From: an uncultured Coprococcus sp.
GTDB taxonomy: Bacteria; Bacillota_A; Clostridia; Lachnospirales; Lachnospiraceae
DNA: 64,000 nt
Direction of reading: 5' to 3'
Assembly: GCA_900767685.1 (NCBI GenBank)
Contig: CAAGAB010000311.1
Coordinates: forward strand, 1 to 64,000
Shown: piece by piece, positions 26,593-36,149 of the stretch
Position numbering within the stretch: position 1 is the stretch's first letter
How the letters are laid out: the number at the start of each line of letters is the position of its first letter
Notes under the pieces: model-generated
What the model saw: only the letters and a program-made list of their open reading frames with translations
Database searches by the model: none
What the model was told of the DNA's origin: nothing
Position numbers and translations under genes: made by a program

Positions 26593-27169
26593 TTATTCCA
26601 GACTTTCCGCAATGCAGCTGATCCACTCTTCCAGATCATCAGCTCGCCTGTTCTCGCCGCTCATGTAGAAACTGGCAACTATAAGTCTCCTTCCTTTTCT
26701 CATGACCACGCTCTCTGATCCGTCCCAGTAAGCATCTACATCATCCAGCCCAGCTATCTTCATATCAATTTTCTCATAGTCAGACTGATGCTTTGCCCTC
26801 TGCGCATAAGCCTGATAAAGCTCATCTGCCAGCCACTCTTTTTTAGCCTCGTGATAGGTTATCACCAATCCACCATGACATATATTTCCATCTGTGTAAA
26901 CTACATCGCCATACTCATAAACCTTGTAATTCTCCGGCCACAGAATATCAGACCATTTGCTGATCGTATTCACATCATCGTCCACGTTATCTACCTTCTG
27001 AATATCACTGCAGGATGCCAGATCTGTTATTGTCCGAAACGGAACTTCTCCCTGATATTCGGAAAGCGGCATCTGGTTTCTGTCTGTGCCATCACTCAAC
27101 TCCGGTCACATCATAATCCGGACATGGTATGATTCGGTGCACACTTTTTGTATCTTTTTTCTCCACCAT
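26593..27169 (-). pseudogene. Broken PadR-linked gene (DUF2812-like)
   Basis: A good start (GGAGG, 8 bases, ATG at 27169) opens MVEKKDTKSVHRIIPCPDYD followed by VTGVE and TGA; HRIIPCPDYDV is like the N-terminus of proteins often encoded next to padR genes (DUF2812). The following 168-codon frame (TTG at 27099, to 26593) is shifted by one base, and contains KWSDILWPENYKVYEYGDVV and ESVVMRKGRRLIVASFY, which look like the C-terminal half of the same protein; the middle is missing. So the gene probably suffered a deletion plus frameshift. The C-terminal frame alone might still be translated, but it lacks a ribosome site. The DUF2812 assignment is from memory of short motifs. Confidence 0.5.
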
Positions 27170-27228
27170 CTTTGAGTCCTCCATATAAATTTTTTGTGAA
27201 TAGTCCGCACTCCGCTGCAAATGCATCT

Positions 27229-27546
27229 CTACATTTCATCTGCTGCATCTTCAGCATCCCTCACACACATTCTAAGTCTTTCCACCTCCTGCTCATATGC
27301 AGATATGCCCTTATCTGTGATGCTGTATGTTCGCTTACGGCCTTCCACCTCAATTTCCCTTATCCACTTTTCCTTCTCAAACTTTCCCAATATGGTGTAC
27401 AGAGTCGCCGGCCCGATTTTTATTCTTCCACTGGTTTTCTTCTCTATATAGTCTGCCACATCTATCCCACACATCGGGCCTTTTGAGAATGCCATAAGCA
27501 CATAAAACATGGATTCCGTCAGAGTATCCATAGCTTTCTTTGGCAT
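27229..27546 (-). CDS. PadR family transcriptional regulator
   Basis: About 105 residues. The winged-helix N-terminal part reads DTLTESMFYVLMAFSKGPMC then GIDVADYI and GPATLYTILGKFEKEKWIRE, the PadR signature, followed by GRKRTYSITDKG (wing) and a C-terminal dimer helix. Start: ATG at 27546 (MPKKAMDTL) rather than the upstream in-frame start, because the latter lies within the promoter/operator leader. The promoter overlaps a strong palindrome, so it likely represses itself. The downstream target gene, 59 bases on, is broken, so the regulator may be orphaned or control other sites. Confidence 0.9.
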   Translation of the reverse strand: MPKKAMDTLTESMFYVLMAFSKGPMCGIDVADYIEKKTSGRIKIGPATLYTILGKFEKEKWIREIEVEGRKRTYSITDKGISAYEQEVERLRMCVRDAEDAADEM

Positions 27547-27564
27547 AGTATCACATCTCTTTCC

Positions 27565-27623
27565 CAATATCGTTTATTGATATCATATAACGATATTGTA
27601 GGCTATATATAAAAATATGTCAA
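27565..27623 (-). promoter_or_regulatory. padR promoter with overlapping operator palindrome
   Basis: Minus strand -35 TTGACA (27618-27623), 17 bases, -10 TACAAT (27595-27600). A perfect 10-bp inverted repeat CAATATCGTT / AACGATATTG spans 27565-27598 with palindrome TGATATCA at its centre, overlapping the -10. PadR proteins bind such ATAT-rich dyads. Confidence 0.75.
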
Positions 27624-27665
27624 TACAATATAGCACTGCATTGCTTCAAATATGCTTACACAGTC

Positions 27666-27716
27666 AATCCGGGACAGCCATCTGGATATTTTCATCCAAA
27701 CGGCTGTCCCGGATTT
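27666..27716 (-). terminator. Terminator-like hairpin downstream of the surface protein gene
   Basis: Perfect 14-bp stem AATCCGGGACAGCC / GGCTGTCCCGGATT with a 22-base loop, 24 bases after the surface protein stop. The U-tract is weak on both strands, so efficiency is uncertain. Confidence 0.6.
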
Positions 27717-27739
27717 AAACACTGTTTATATGCAGCTGA

Positions 27740-30700
27740 TTATTCTTTTCTTCTCTTCTTCACCATAAACAGTAGTCCTCCAACAACAAGAAGCATTATT
27801 GCAAATGCTATACTGCCAAACAATATATACCCACGTACCCCACTATCTCGATCTGAATTAGTTTCTGACATACTCTGGTCATCGTCTGCCATTGTCTCCT
27901 GCGCACTCTCTATATTATTTTCACCTTCATTATCCATATCTGAACTTTCTGTATCGGTGACAGTTCCTGATGTATCTCTCTTAAGATCTTTTTCTGTCTC
28001 ATCAGACACTTTAGAGTCCTTGACACTTTTCTGGGATTTATCCGTGTCATTCTGTCTCTTATCCGAGCCGTCATAATCCTTGTTTGTATCCATCGGCTTC
28101 TTATCTGCATCATCCTGACTCTTATTATCTTTATCATCAGGCTGAGTCTTTGTATCATCTGCCGGCTTGTCTTCTGGATCTGGATCTCTCACATCCGGCT
28201 TATCTTCTGGATCTGGATCTCTCACATCTGGTTTGTCTTCTGGATCTGGATCTCTCACATCCGGTTTATCTTCTGGATCTGGATCTCTCACATCCGGCTT
28301 GTCTTCTGGATCTGGATCTCTCACATCCGGTTTGTCATTTGCCGGATCATTATGTCCAGACAGACTTATCTGCATTTCAAACTCTGCGTCCCCATAATTC
28401 TCCATACTTACCATAACCTTGATCGCAGCTGTTTTCCCAATCATGCTGTTATCGGTAAACCCTTTTACACTGTATACCAATATGCCATTTGAATCTATCT
28501 TACAGTTTTTCAGTATGTTGTTACCATCACTTATCGATATATCATATGCTGCAACTCCCTTGTCATCCGGCAGCATGTCAGCAATGTTAATTCTCTCGTT
28601 CACTGCTCCCTTGGCATAGTCATATGTTTTCTTATCACCCGAAAGTTTCGGTGATCCCGCCTTTTCTACCGTAAGTATTCCATGATCTCTAGACGATCCT
28701 GCACTTCCAGATGTAATTCCTGTAAACCTTGCCTCATAATTCGTGCTTGTACATTTACCCAAGATCTTATAAGTGCCAACTGATGTTTTTGAAGTTGCCG
28801 ATGTTTTAAGCACGATACGGAGTGCATCGCTGGTATCATCTCCAACCAACTCGTCCTCCGCAATAATGTACGTAAGCTCTGGGTTCTCAGTTCCATACAC
28901 TTTAGATGCATCCATTATCTGTACATTTATTGCTTTCTTTTTTATCTGGATCTTTGCATTGAACGCATTTCCTGATACATAATCGTCATTTTCCGGATAA
29001 AACTCCACTCCAATGAGCTTTCCATTATCTTCACAGCTATAAACCTGCTGCAGTTTGTCGGTTTCCATATCTGAAAGAACAAATATTCCAGATACCTGTT
29101 CTCCCGTCTCTGACACAATATTTCCCACAATACTACAATTCTCAAACGCTGTGCCATATGTTCCAGATATCGTTATATCTCCGTCTTGTAACACTTTCTT
29201 TCTTATCGTCTTAACTTCTTCCTCAAATACCAATGATCGGTTTCCCAGATCATCTTCAATAACGTAATAAAGCATATATTCTGAATTGCAATCCAGATCT
29301 GTAAATGACACACCCGCAGCCATATCAGCAACAAGTGCAATACTCTTTACCCCTTCCGCATTTTCCACCAGGTCATCTGGCTGAGGTATCTCATTATCTG
29401 ATTTTTTTATCATTTTACAGTATGCCCTGCCTGATTCACTGATCTTCATCTCAACAGATACAACATCGTGTCTCTGGGAATCCCATGTCAACGATGTCAA
29501 TAACGGCGCTGATGAATCCAGTACAATCCCATCTGAGCATATATATCCACTACGATTCCCCACCTTATCTACCGCATAGGCATACACCACTTTGCAGCCA
29601 TCATATGGAATCAGGAACTCTCCTGCTGAATTTGGTGTTCCGGCCATAACCTCTACGAAATAGTCTCCGGCAGCCACATACTCATCAAGTCTTTCCTTTG
29701 ACAAAACACTGTAACCATCAACATCTTCCACATTGTCGATAAAGTAATAATACCTATCCACTCCAGAGAGGGAATCGTTTGCTTTCACACCTGCATCTGC
29801 ATCCTTTGTGCGCAATGCAAATGTAATATTATCTGTATATCTGCTCCAGGTCTTTCCGCCAGCTGTTATTCCTCCTGCAGTCTCCTGACCCGAGCCTTCA
29901 AAATATGGAGCCGTGGTATCAATCTTAACTGCTATTTGTTTCTCCCCGGATATAATACCTGTGGAAATCTCTTTCAAATAATATTCAACCCGTGTTACAG
30001 TACCTTTTCCATTGTCATCCTTGATAACAAAGCTGTCTGTGAAATCATTTTCATAATCATAATTTCCTGTCTTTTTACGACATATCTTATACCCCTCAGG
30101 AGCTGAGACTGTCACCGGCTGCGATGTCCAGTCATACTCTGAGAGCACAGCTTCCGCATCAATATCTTTATTTACGATCCTGAAATTGATCGTCCTGGTG
30201 CCATCATAATTTCCTGTTCCCTTTATAAGAATACGAGCCATAGCCTGATCAGTTGTAATTGCAATGTTGTCACTGTAACTGTCGATCACGAAATCCACAT
30301 CTGTCTCAAGCTCATTTGCACCATCTCTTACAATGATCGCGTCACGCCCCGGAATTATCTCCCGACCGGTAAAATACTGATCCTCACAAATTCCATTTAT
30401 TCCCGATGCTGTCAGCATTTTTCTGGAAATAACAAAATCTGTTTCTGCACTTGCTTCACCATAGTGTTCAGATTCCGGAACCGACACTTTAACAGTATAT
30501 TCACCAGCCTGAGTTGGCACTGTACTGCTATAAGCACTGTCATCAGTTCCCTTCATCTTATATTTTATTACAGCATCAGCCTCTTTATCATCAATTATAT
30601 AGTCCGGGGAATTAGGAACATCCCCATATACCCAGCCATTCATACCTGTGAGAGTGAGCTTTGCCTTAGGTTTAACTGTTATAGTAAACGTCTTGACATA

Positions 30701-30865
30701 ATCATCCTTTTTCTGTGTTCCCCCAGGTATTGTTGCTTTAAGCTTGATCTCCCCATGTTTTAGGATCTCCAACACTCCATTTTCTATTGTGGCAACAGTA
30801 TTTTGAGGATCAGCACCATCGATACTCCAGTTTATATTCTGTTTTGTTGCATATGATGGAGTCAC
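27740..30865 (-). pseudogene. C-terminal 1041 codons of a large surface protein, downstream of an in-frame amber codon
   Basis: Continues, in the same frame, the protein that stops with TAG at 30866-30868. It opens within an Ig-like domain (VTPSYATKQNINWSIDGADP), then has several Ig/MBG-type modules (YGTENPELTYIIAEDELVGD; TGNYDGTRTINFRI), a central region with DSSAPLLTSLTWD, a repeat tract DPDPEDKPDVR, a Lys/Asp-rich disordered stretch, and a C-terminal membrane helix (YILFGSIAFAIMLLVVGGLL) with basic tail KKRRKE. There is no LPxTG motif. A GTG directly follows the TAG but has no ribosome site and the fragment lacks a signal peptide. More than 1,000 codons without another stop argue that the break is recent, or that it is read through. 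Confidence 0.75.
28171..28335. repeat. Five tandem 33-bp repeats in the surface protein gene
   Basis: Units start at 28171, 28204, 28237, 28270 and 28303 and encode DKPDVRDPDPE. They differ only in C/T and A/G changes (ATCCGGCTTAT, ATCTGGTTTGT). This is a typical stalk-like region near the membrane end; copy number can change in frame. Confidence 0.9.
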
Positions 30866-32410
30866 CTAATATAGCTCATCAAGATTATATGAACCTATGG
30901 TCCATTCACTCTCCAAAAGCTTAATGTCCGTCACACCATAGAACACCGGATCCCATTCTACCGTTTTATCCTTATCGAGATTCACTGTCTTATCTTCATA
31001 GGTAGATCCACCAATGCTCACCGAGATTTCCTGATTGCCATGGAGTGTCGTTGCCGCTTTCAAAGTACCTGTAGCCTTTCCATCTGCAATATCCATTGAC
31101 ATTGTTCCTATATATGCACCGTTCCCCTGTCCTATAAAAACTTTGGCCTGTTTAGTTCCATCCTTGAGCTTTGCATCAGATATAGTAATGCTCAGATCAT
31201 AATGGTGCATAATGTGATCCTGATTTATATTTGTCGCAGGATTTATGCTGCCACTTACGTCCACCGTTCCTCCTGTCACTGACACACTTCCTGTTTTAGT
31301 GCCAACATCATACTTTATTTCTCCATATCCAAGATTTCCATTGGCAGTAACGGTTCCGCCTATTATAGATATATCACCACTACTACAATTGCCATCATAA
31401 CCGGTATAAAGTCCACCACCGATTCCGGCTCCTCCCGTAGAGCCTGTACCTGTTACATTTCCACCCGTGATCAGAATAGATTCAACCCATCCGCAGAAAC
31501 CACCACCGATTCCAGCAGAATACACACCGCCTGAAGCGGTCACTGTGCCACCGTGTATCTCTATCCTTCCTGTTTCGCTATGTCCGGATCCGCCTATTCC
31601 TGCTGCCGATTCCTCTATTCTACCATACCATTTGTAGGTTCCTCCTATAGCCTCTATCGTGCCTCCGCGGATGATTATATTTCCTACACTCTGCACATTG
31701 CCATCGTTATTTTTATATCGTCCTGTGCACCTGGCTCCTATTCCTGCTGCACCTCCATAAAAGCTTCCACCGACAGCCTTTAGGCTTCCTGTACTTTTGC
31801 TGGTTATATTGAGCGTACTCCCCGACTCCACACATATTCCTGCTCCGCCGGTCGCCCCAAGCAATGTATTGTTTCCCTCAAGTGTAAGATTGAGAGTTGC
31901 ATTGTTTGTCAGGACTATCGCCGAGTAATAGCAGTCATTTGGGTTTCCGTCATCCTGCGTATTCATATCTATGGTGACATCTCTTATCGTAAGATTGACG
32001 GTGGTACCACTTATTACCAGTCCCTTATTACATGCCTGAATATTGTCAGAAGTTGCAAATTTACCCGTAAGGATTGCGTTATTGTAATTGCCTGCATTTC
32101 CCGCATTCACAGTAAAACAATAGCCCTTTCCAGTTGCAAATTTGAGTGGAAGTTTATTAAGATCTATTACCTGACCAGCCATACCGCTCTTAGTTTTTGC
32201 CCTGACTTTAGCCTTATCAGCAATATGAGCATCGCTGTCTGTTGCCACATTCTCAATATCACTCTCATAATTTTTATTTTCTGTCTGTGCCTGTACAGAT
32301 ACGCCTCCACTCAGTACAGATCCCGCCATAACTCCGGCCATTATAATTGCAAGAAACCGTTTTCTCTCCCGTTTGAACGCTCTTCGCCCACTTTCTCTCA
32401 ATTTTCTCAT
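30866..32410 (-). CDS. N-terminal part of large secreted surface protein (beta-helix/carbohydrate-binding-like), ends at amber codon
   Basis: A 514-codon frame beginning with a basic segment and signal peptide (KRFLAIIMAGVMAGSVLSGG, cleavage probably after VQA). A Gly/Thr-rich repeat region (about 90-400) with units such as IIRGGTIEAIGG and SILITGGNVTGTG should fold as a right-handed beta-helix, like clostridial carbohydrate-binding (DUF4353-type) surface proteins. The frame stops at TAG in the middle of an Ig-like domain (LESEWTIGSYNLDELY) which continues in the next frame. As made, it would be secreted without its membrane anchor. Strong ribosome site AGGAGGAAC. It is divergent from a LytTR two-component system that may control it. 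Confidence 0.8.
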   Translation of the reverse strand: MRKLRESGRRAFKRERKRFLAIIMAGVMAGSVLSGGVSVQAQTENKNYESDIENVATDSDAHIADKAKVRAKTKSGMAGQVIDLNKLPLKFATGKGYCFTVNAGNAGNYNNAILTGKFATSDNIQACNKGLVISGTTVNLTIRDVTIDMNTQDDGNPNDCYYSAIVLTNNATLNLTLEGNNTLLGATGGAGICVESGSTLNITSKSTGSLKAVGGSFYGGAAGIGARCTGRYKNNDGNVQSVGNIIIRGGTIEAIGGTYKWYGRIEESAAGIGGSGHSETGRIEIHGGTVTASGGVYSAGIGGGFCGWVESILITGGNVTGTGSTGGAGIGGGLYTGYDGNCSSGDISIIGGTVTANGNLGYGEIKYDVGTKTGSVSVTGGTVDVSGSINPATNINQDHIMHHYDLSITISDAKLKDGTKQAKVFIGQGNGAYIGTMSMDIADGKATGTLKAATTLHGNQEISVSIGGSTYEDKTVNLDKDKTVEWDPVFYGVTDIKLLESEWTIGSYNLDELY

Positions 32411-32497
32411 TCACTGTTCCTCCTGATTCTTCACATTTATTACGCCATCTGACATCGTCATATTTTTCACGAACATCATTCAGCCCCTGATGACTTA

Positions 32498-32525
32498 ATT
32501 ATAATTTATGCATAATATTTTCCAA
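32498..32525 (-). promoter_or_regulatory. Promoter of the surface protein gene
   Basis: -35 TTGGAA (32520-32525), 16 bases, -10 TATAAT (32498-32503) on the minus strand; the start codon is about 88 bases downstream. Confidence 0.65.
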
Positions 32526-32532
32526 TGGAATT

Positions 32533-32563
32533 GGCACGAAACACCGCGAAATAGCACAAACGG
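32533..32563. promoter_or_regulatory. Paired direct repeats, candidate LytTR sites, between divergent genes
   Basis: GGCACGAAACACC and AGCACAAACGGT repeat with a 20-base period (CAC at 32535 and 32555). They lie immediately upstream of the -35 of the surface gene and 37 bases upstream of TATAAT (32600-32605) of the regulator gene. Matching repeats occur before the second LytTR system at 49614. Confidence 0.5.
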
Positions 32564-32706
32564 TATCTTTATGTCGTAGAATTTACCGGCATACAGCAGT
32601 ATAATCATTGTGGGGTATCAGATATGCATACAAGTGCCAGCAATATCTGGTGTTCTATGCCGGCATATCACCCAAGCAAAATACAGATCACATGAGGAGC
32701 AAAGCT

Positions 32707-33429
32707 ATGAATATTGCTATCGTTGACGACATCGCTGAGGAGAGAACTGTTCTGCGGAACCGGCTGGTCAACCAGTTTAACCGCCGCAGCACACAGATAG
32801 ATATATATGAATACGCAAATGGAGAGGATTTTCTCAGCAATTTCAGAAATAAGAATATCGCAATTGTATTTCTGGACATTTATATGTCTGGTGCAAATGG
32901 AATAGAGATTGCAAAAAAACTTCGAAACTTCGACAAAGAATGTCTCATCGTATTTACAACCACATCTACTGACCATGCACTTGAAGGATTTCAAGTACGT
33001 GCCACGCACTATCTTGTAAAACCTTACACTGAGGAAGATATAGGCTGTCTGGTCGATGAAGTTCTTGCAAGGCTTCCAAAACAGGATAAATACATATGTA
33101 TAAATGTAAACCGCTGTGACATACGCTTGCGTTATAAAGAAATAATCTACGCCGAGCACTACTCCCATATGATACATATCCATACCACTATGGATAAGGA
33201 TCTTGTCACCAGGCAGTCATTTGGCAATTTCAGCGCTCTCCTTGAAGACAATCGTTTCTTCATATGCAGCCGCGGTGTTGTGGTAAATCTTGAACATGCC
33301 ATCGACTTCAAGACTTCAACTTTCATAATGGATAACGGCAGCGTGGTGACGGTCAGCCGTGATCTGATAAAGCCAGCGAAACAGGCCTTCATGGAATATC
33401 TGCTTGAAAATACACGCACGACTTTCTAG
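32707..33429 (+). CDS. LytTR-family response regulator
   Basis: About 240 residues: receiver domain (1-120) beginning MNIAIVDDIAEERTVLRNRL, phospho-acceptor Asp in IVFLDIYMSGANGIE, conserved Thr and Lys in VFTTTSTDHAL and YLVKPYTEEDIG, then a LytTR DNA-binding domain (about 140-238) with ICSRGVVVNLEHAIDF and NGSVVTVSRDLI. Similar in build to AgrA/ComE-type regulators that bind paired direct repeats. Start ATG at 32707 follows GAGGAGC; upstream in-frame codons lie in the promoter. The kinase gene follows 62 bases later. The adjacent divergent surface protein gene, sharing candidate binding sites, is a plausible target. Confidence 0.92.
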   Translation: MNIAIVDDIAEERTVLRNRLVNQFNRRSTQIDIYEYANGEDFLSNFRNKNIAIVFLDIYMSGANGIEIAKKLRNFDKECLIVFTTTSTDHALEGFQVRATHYLVKPYTEEDIGCLVDEVLARLPKQDKYICINVNRCDIRLRYKEIIYAEHYSHMIHIHTTMDKDLVTRQSFGNFSALLEDNRFFICSRGVVVNLEHAIDFKTSTFIMDNGSVVTVSRDLIKPAKQAFMEYLLENTRTTF

Positions 33430-33491
33430 CACACAACATAAACAGGGAGAGAATTATACCGATAAACGAAAAGGAAGGATGAGAATAAATT

Positions 33492-34814
33492 ATGCTTGAT
33501 ACGCTTAAACCAACTCTTGAAATAACAGTAATAATACCCGGGATCATACTTGCATATTTTCCTGTCAGGACATGCCTGAGAACATCGTTATTTAAACTTC
33601 TGGGCTGGATACTTCCACTATTCATATGCCTTTCACTTGCGGGCGGAGCATTATGCCGACACTTCTGCATATCCACCGCTCCTGTTATGACTGTTCTGAT
33701 ATTGACCGCATATATAATATATGCCGGCTCCCTAAAAATGTCGTTGTGGAAATCCGGCAGTGTTGCACTGTCCATATGTGCGGTATTAGCGTGTGTGAAC
33801 AGCCTGTCAAGAGCGATAAATGCAATCATAACTGCCGACAGTACCGGTAACAAGGAAACTATCCTGTGGTTCAGTATAGGGGCTGGCATAGTTTATAACC
33901 TTATATGCTGGATATTCACCATTCTGGCATATTATCCAGCCTCACATGCAGCACGGCATATGATCGATGATGAAAATTTTGCACAGACATGGTATGTGTT
34001 CTGGATCCTGCCGCTGATCTTTATTGTCCTCAACATATTTATGGTTCCCCAGTACCGAAGCACGCTTTATACAGGTCGTATTCTAAAAGGATACATAGTA
34101 ATAAGCCTCACTCTGCTCGCCCTGCTTGTACTGTTCTATGCCATGTTTCTTATGCTGGCCAACAATCTCAACAAAAATGCAAAGCTGCTACAGGAGAATC
34201 ACTTTCTGTCTATGCAGCAGGAACGATATGACAGTCTGAAGTCTTCTATTGAAGAAGCTCGTCAGGCCAAGCATGATATGAGACACTACTTCAACCAATT
34301 AGCAGCTTTGGCTGAAAATGGAGATATGGACGGTATAAAATCATACCTGTCAAGGGCTGTGAGCAGGATCCCTAATCTGGATAAGAGTTTCTGTGAAAAC
34401 AGAGCGGCTGACAGTGTACTCGGATACTACTATGCTATAGCAGAACAGTATAATATTCCTTTTCTGGCCGCAATTGATCTCCCTGAACAGATTTCCGTTG
34501 ATGAGATCGACATGTGCCTTGTACTCTCAAATCTTCTGGAAAACGCTATAGAAGCAAGCCTCAGGACCACCGAACAGGATCGGCACATAAAAGTTGAAAC
34601 ACACGTACATGCTGACCACCTGGTTCTGATTCACATTGAAAATGCATATAACGGTAAAATATGGGAGAAAAATGGAGTGTTTCAATCCGCCAAACGAAAA
34701 GGAAATGGCGTAGGGATCCAATCCATACGCCATATTTCCGACAAAACCGGCGGAGCCAGTTCATTTACATATAAAGATGGCATTTTTACAGCCAAGGTCA
34801 TGATTCGCGGTTAG
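33492..34814 (+). CDS. GHKL-type sensor histidine kinase (AgrC-like)
   Basis: A 440-residue kinase: six or more N-terminal membrane helices (about 8-220), a coiled linker, the phospho-acceptor region KHDMRHYFNQLAALAENGD (His near 263), and a GHKL ATPase with SNLLENAIEASL (N box), and GNGVGIQSIRHISDKTGG (G box). No extracellular sensor domain, as expected for kinases that sense peptides or membrane signals. Pairs with the LytTR regulator just upstream. Its 3' end overlaps the convergent MATE gene by 17 bases. Confidence 0.9.
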   Translation: MLDTLKPTLEITVIIPGIILAYFPVRTCLRTSLFKLLGWILPLFICLSLAGGALCRHFCISTAPVMTVLILTAYIIYAGSLKMSLWKSGSVALSICAVLACVNSLSRAINAIITADSTGNKETILWFSIGAGIVYNLICWIFTILAYYPASHAARHMIDDENFAQTWYVFWILPLIFIVLNIFMVPQYRSTLYTGRILKGYIVISLTLLALLVLFYAMFLMLANNLNKNAKLLQENHFLSMQQERYDSLKSSIEEARQAKHDMRHYFNQLAALAENGDMDGIKSYLSRAVSRIPNLDKSFCENRAADSVLGYYYAIAEQYNIPFLAAIDLPEQISVDEIDMCLVLSNLLENAIEASLRTTEQDRHIKVETHVHADHLVLIHIENAYNGKIWEKNGVFQSAKRKGNGVGIQSIRHISDKTGGASSFTYKDGIFTAKVMIRG

Positions 34815-36141
34815 TTTTTGAAACATGGAAATAGAATATGACATTCAGCACGATGCCAACGCATGTTGCTATCGGCGCTGCAAGTCCTATATTTGTAAGG
34901 CTTGCATCCGGCTGGATACTCATATAGTACGCCAAAGGCAATCTCACAAGCAATGTCTGGATAAGTCCCTGTATCATGACCCACAGTGACTTCTCATGTC
35001 CATTGAAATATCCTATCATGCTGAACAACACCGCGGTGAGTATAGTCTCAGGTGCAAAACCCCTCAGGTACTCGAAGCCCCTCTGGATAACAGCCGCGTC
35101 AGTGGTAAAGATTGATGTCAGTTTGTCACCAAAGAACCACACGCCAATGAATACCACCACGCCGACAGAAAGTCCTATGCCCATACCGGTAAGCATCGCT
35201 TTTCTCGCTCTGTCCTCTTTTCCAGCTCCAACATTCTGCGATACAAATGAAGCCATGGACTGCATAAGCGAGCTTGGTACCAGCATGGCAAAGCTGACTA
35301 TCTTGCAGGCAACGCCATATCCTGATGATGCCTCCAGGCCAAGTCTGTTGATAAATGCACACAGCGCTAGAAATGACATCTGCGTGAGAAATTCCTGCAT
35401 CGCCAGCGGAAGCCCAACTGAGAGCAATCTTCTGCACTGTCTGTTTAATCTGAAAGCTTTTCTTGATATCTTGAATGGAAGCTTTTTCTTCTTCAGCAGC
35501 ACAAGCGCAAGGACAACACTGACCGCCTGAGCAACCACTGTTGCTATGGCTGCACCCGCAGCGTCAAGATGGCATCCCGCAACCAGGATAAGATCACCGA
35601 TAACATTTACAATACATGCCACAAACACAAATATAAGAGGTGATTTGCTGTCTCCAAAACCTCTGAATATCGCGGTGAGCACATTGTATGCCATAATGAA
35701 AAATATTCCTCCTCCGCATATCCTCACGTACGATGATGTAAGAGTGACCGCCTCAGCCGGTGCCTGCATCAACACGGACAAAGGTCTTGCAAACGTCACC
35801 ATGACAACTGCCAGCACCACCGCAAGTATTGCAAATATGGTCGTGGCACCTCCAAGAAGCTCTCCTATCTGATCTGTGTTCTTCTCGCCTATATATCTGG
35901 CAATAAGCACTGTGACACCCATAGCAAGTGCTGTTATCACAAATGTAACCAGATTGAGCACCTGGCTGCCTGTTGATACGGCTGAAAGTCCCGCCGTCGA
36001 ACCGAATCTTCCAACCACCAGCAGATCAACCGCACCGTATGCAGCCTGAAGTATCAGTGCTCCAAGAATCGGTCCCATGAATGGGAGCATTTTTCTAATT
36101 ATACTTCCCTGTGTAAAATCTGTTTTATCCTGTACACTCAT
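34798..36141 (-). CDS. MATE family efflux transporter
   Basis: A 447-residue protein with 12 predicted helices in two MatE repeats (about 18-180 and 240-400). Family-like parts are LILQAAYGAVDLLVVGRFGS, TFVITALAMGVTVLIARYIG and QNVGAGKEDRARKAML. It exports cationic or other compounds by Na+ or H+ antiport. It starts 8 bases after the marR-type gene, an operon arrangement typical of substrate-induced drug efflux. The 3' end overlaps the convergent kinase gene, and no terminator is seen between them. Confidence 0.92.
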   Translation of the reverse strand: MSVQDKTDFTQGSIIRKMLPFMGPILGALILQAAYGAVDLLVVGRFGSTAGLSAVSTGSQVLNLVTFVITALAMGVTVLIARYIGEKNTDQIGELLGGATTIFAILAVVLAVVMVTFARPLSVLMQAPAEAVTLTSSYVRICGGGIFFIMAYNVLTAIFRGFGDSKSPLIFVFVACIVNVIGDLILVAGCHLDAAGAAIATVVAQAVSVVLALVLLKKKKLPFKISRKAFRLNRQCRRLLSVGLPLAMQEFLTQMSFLALCAFINRLGLEASSGYGVACKIVSFAMLVPSSLMQSMASFVSQNVGAGKEDRARKAMLTGMGIGLSVGVVVFIGVWFFGDKLTSIFTTDAAVIQRGFEYLRGFAPETILTAVLFSMIGYFNGHEKSLWVMIQGLIQTLLVRLPLAYYMSIQPDASLTNIGLAAPIATCVGIVLNVIFYFHVSKTNRES

Positions 36142-36149
36142 CTTATGTT

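Noticed and set aside
27910..28416. Open frames on both strands over the DPDPEDKPDVR repeats
   Set aside because: Shadows of the tandem repeat in the surface protein gene; repeated codons keep other frames open by chance.
30863..30868. Programmed start of an independent protein at the GTG after the amber codon
   Set aside because: No ribosome site and no signal peptide; the junction is in the middle of a domain.
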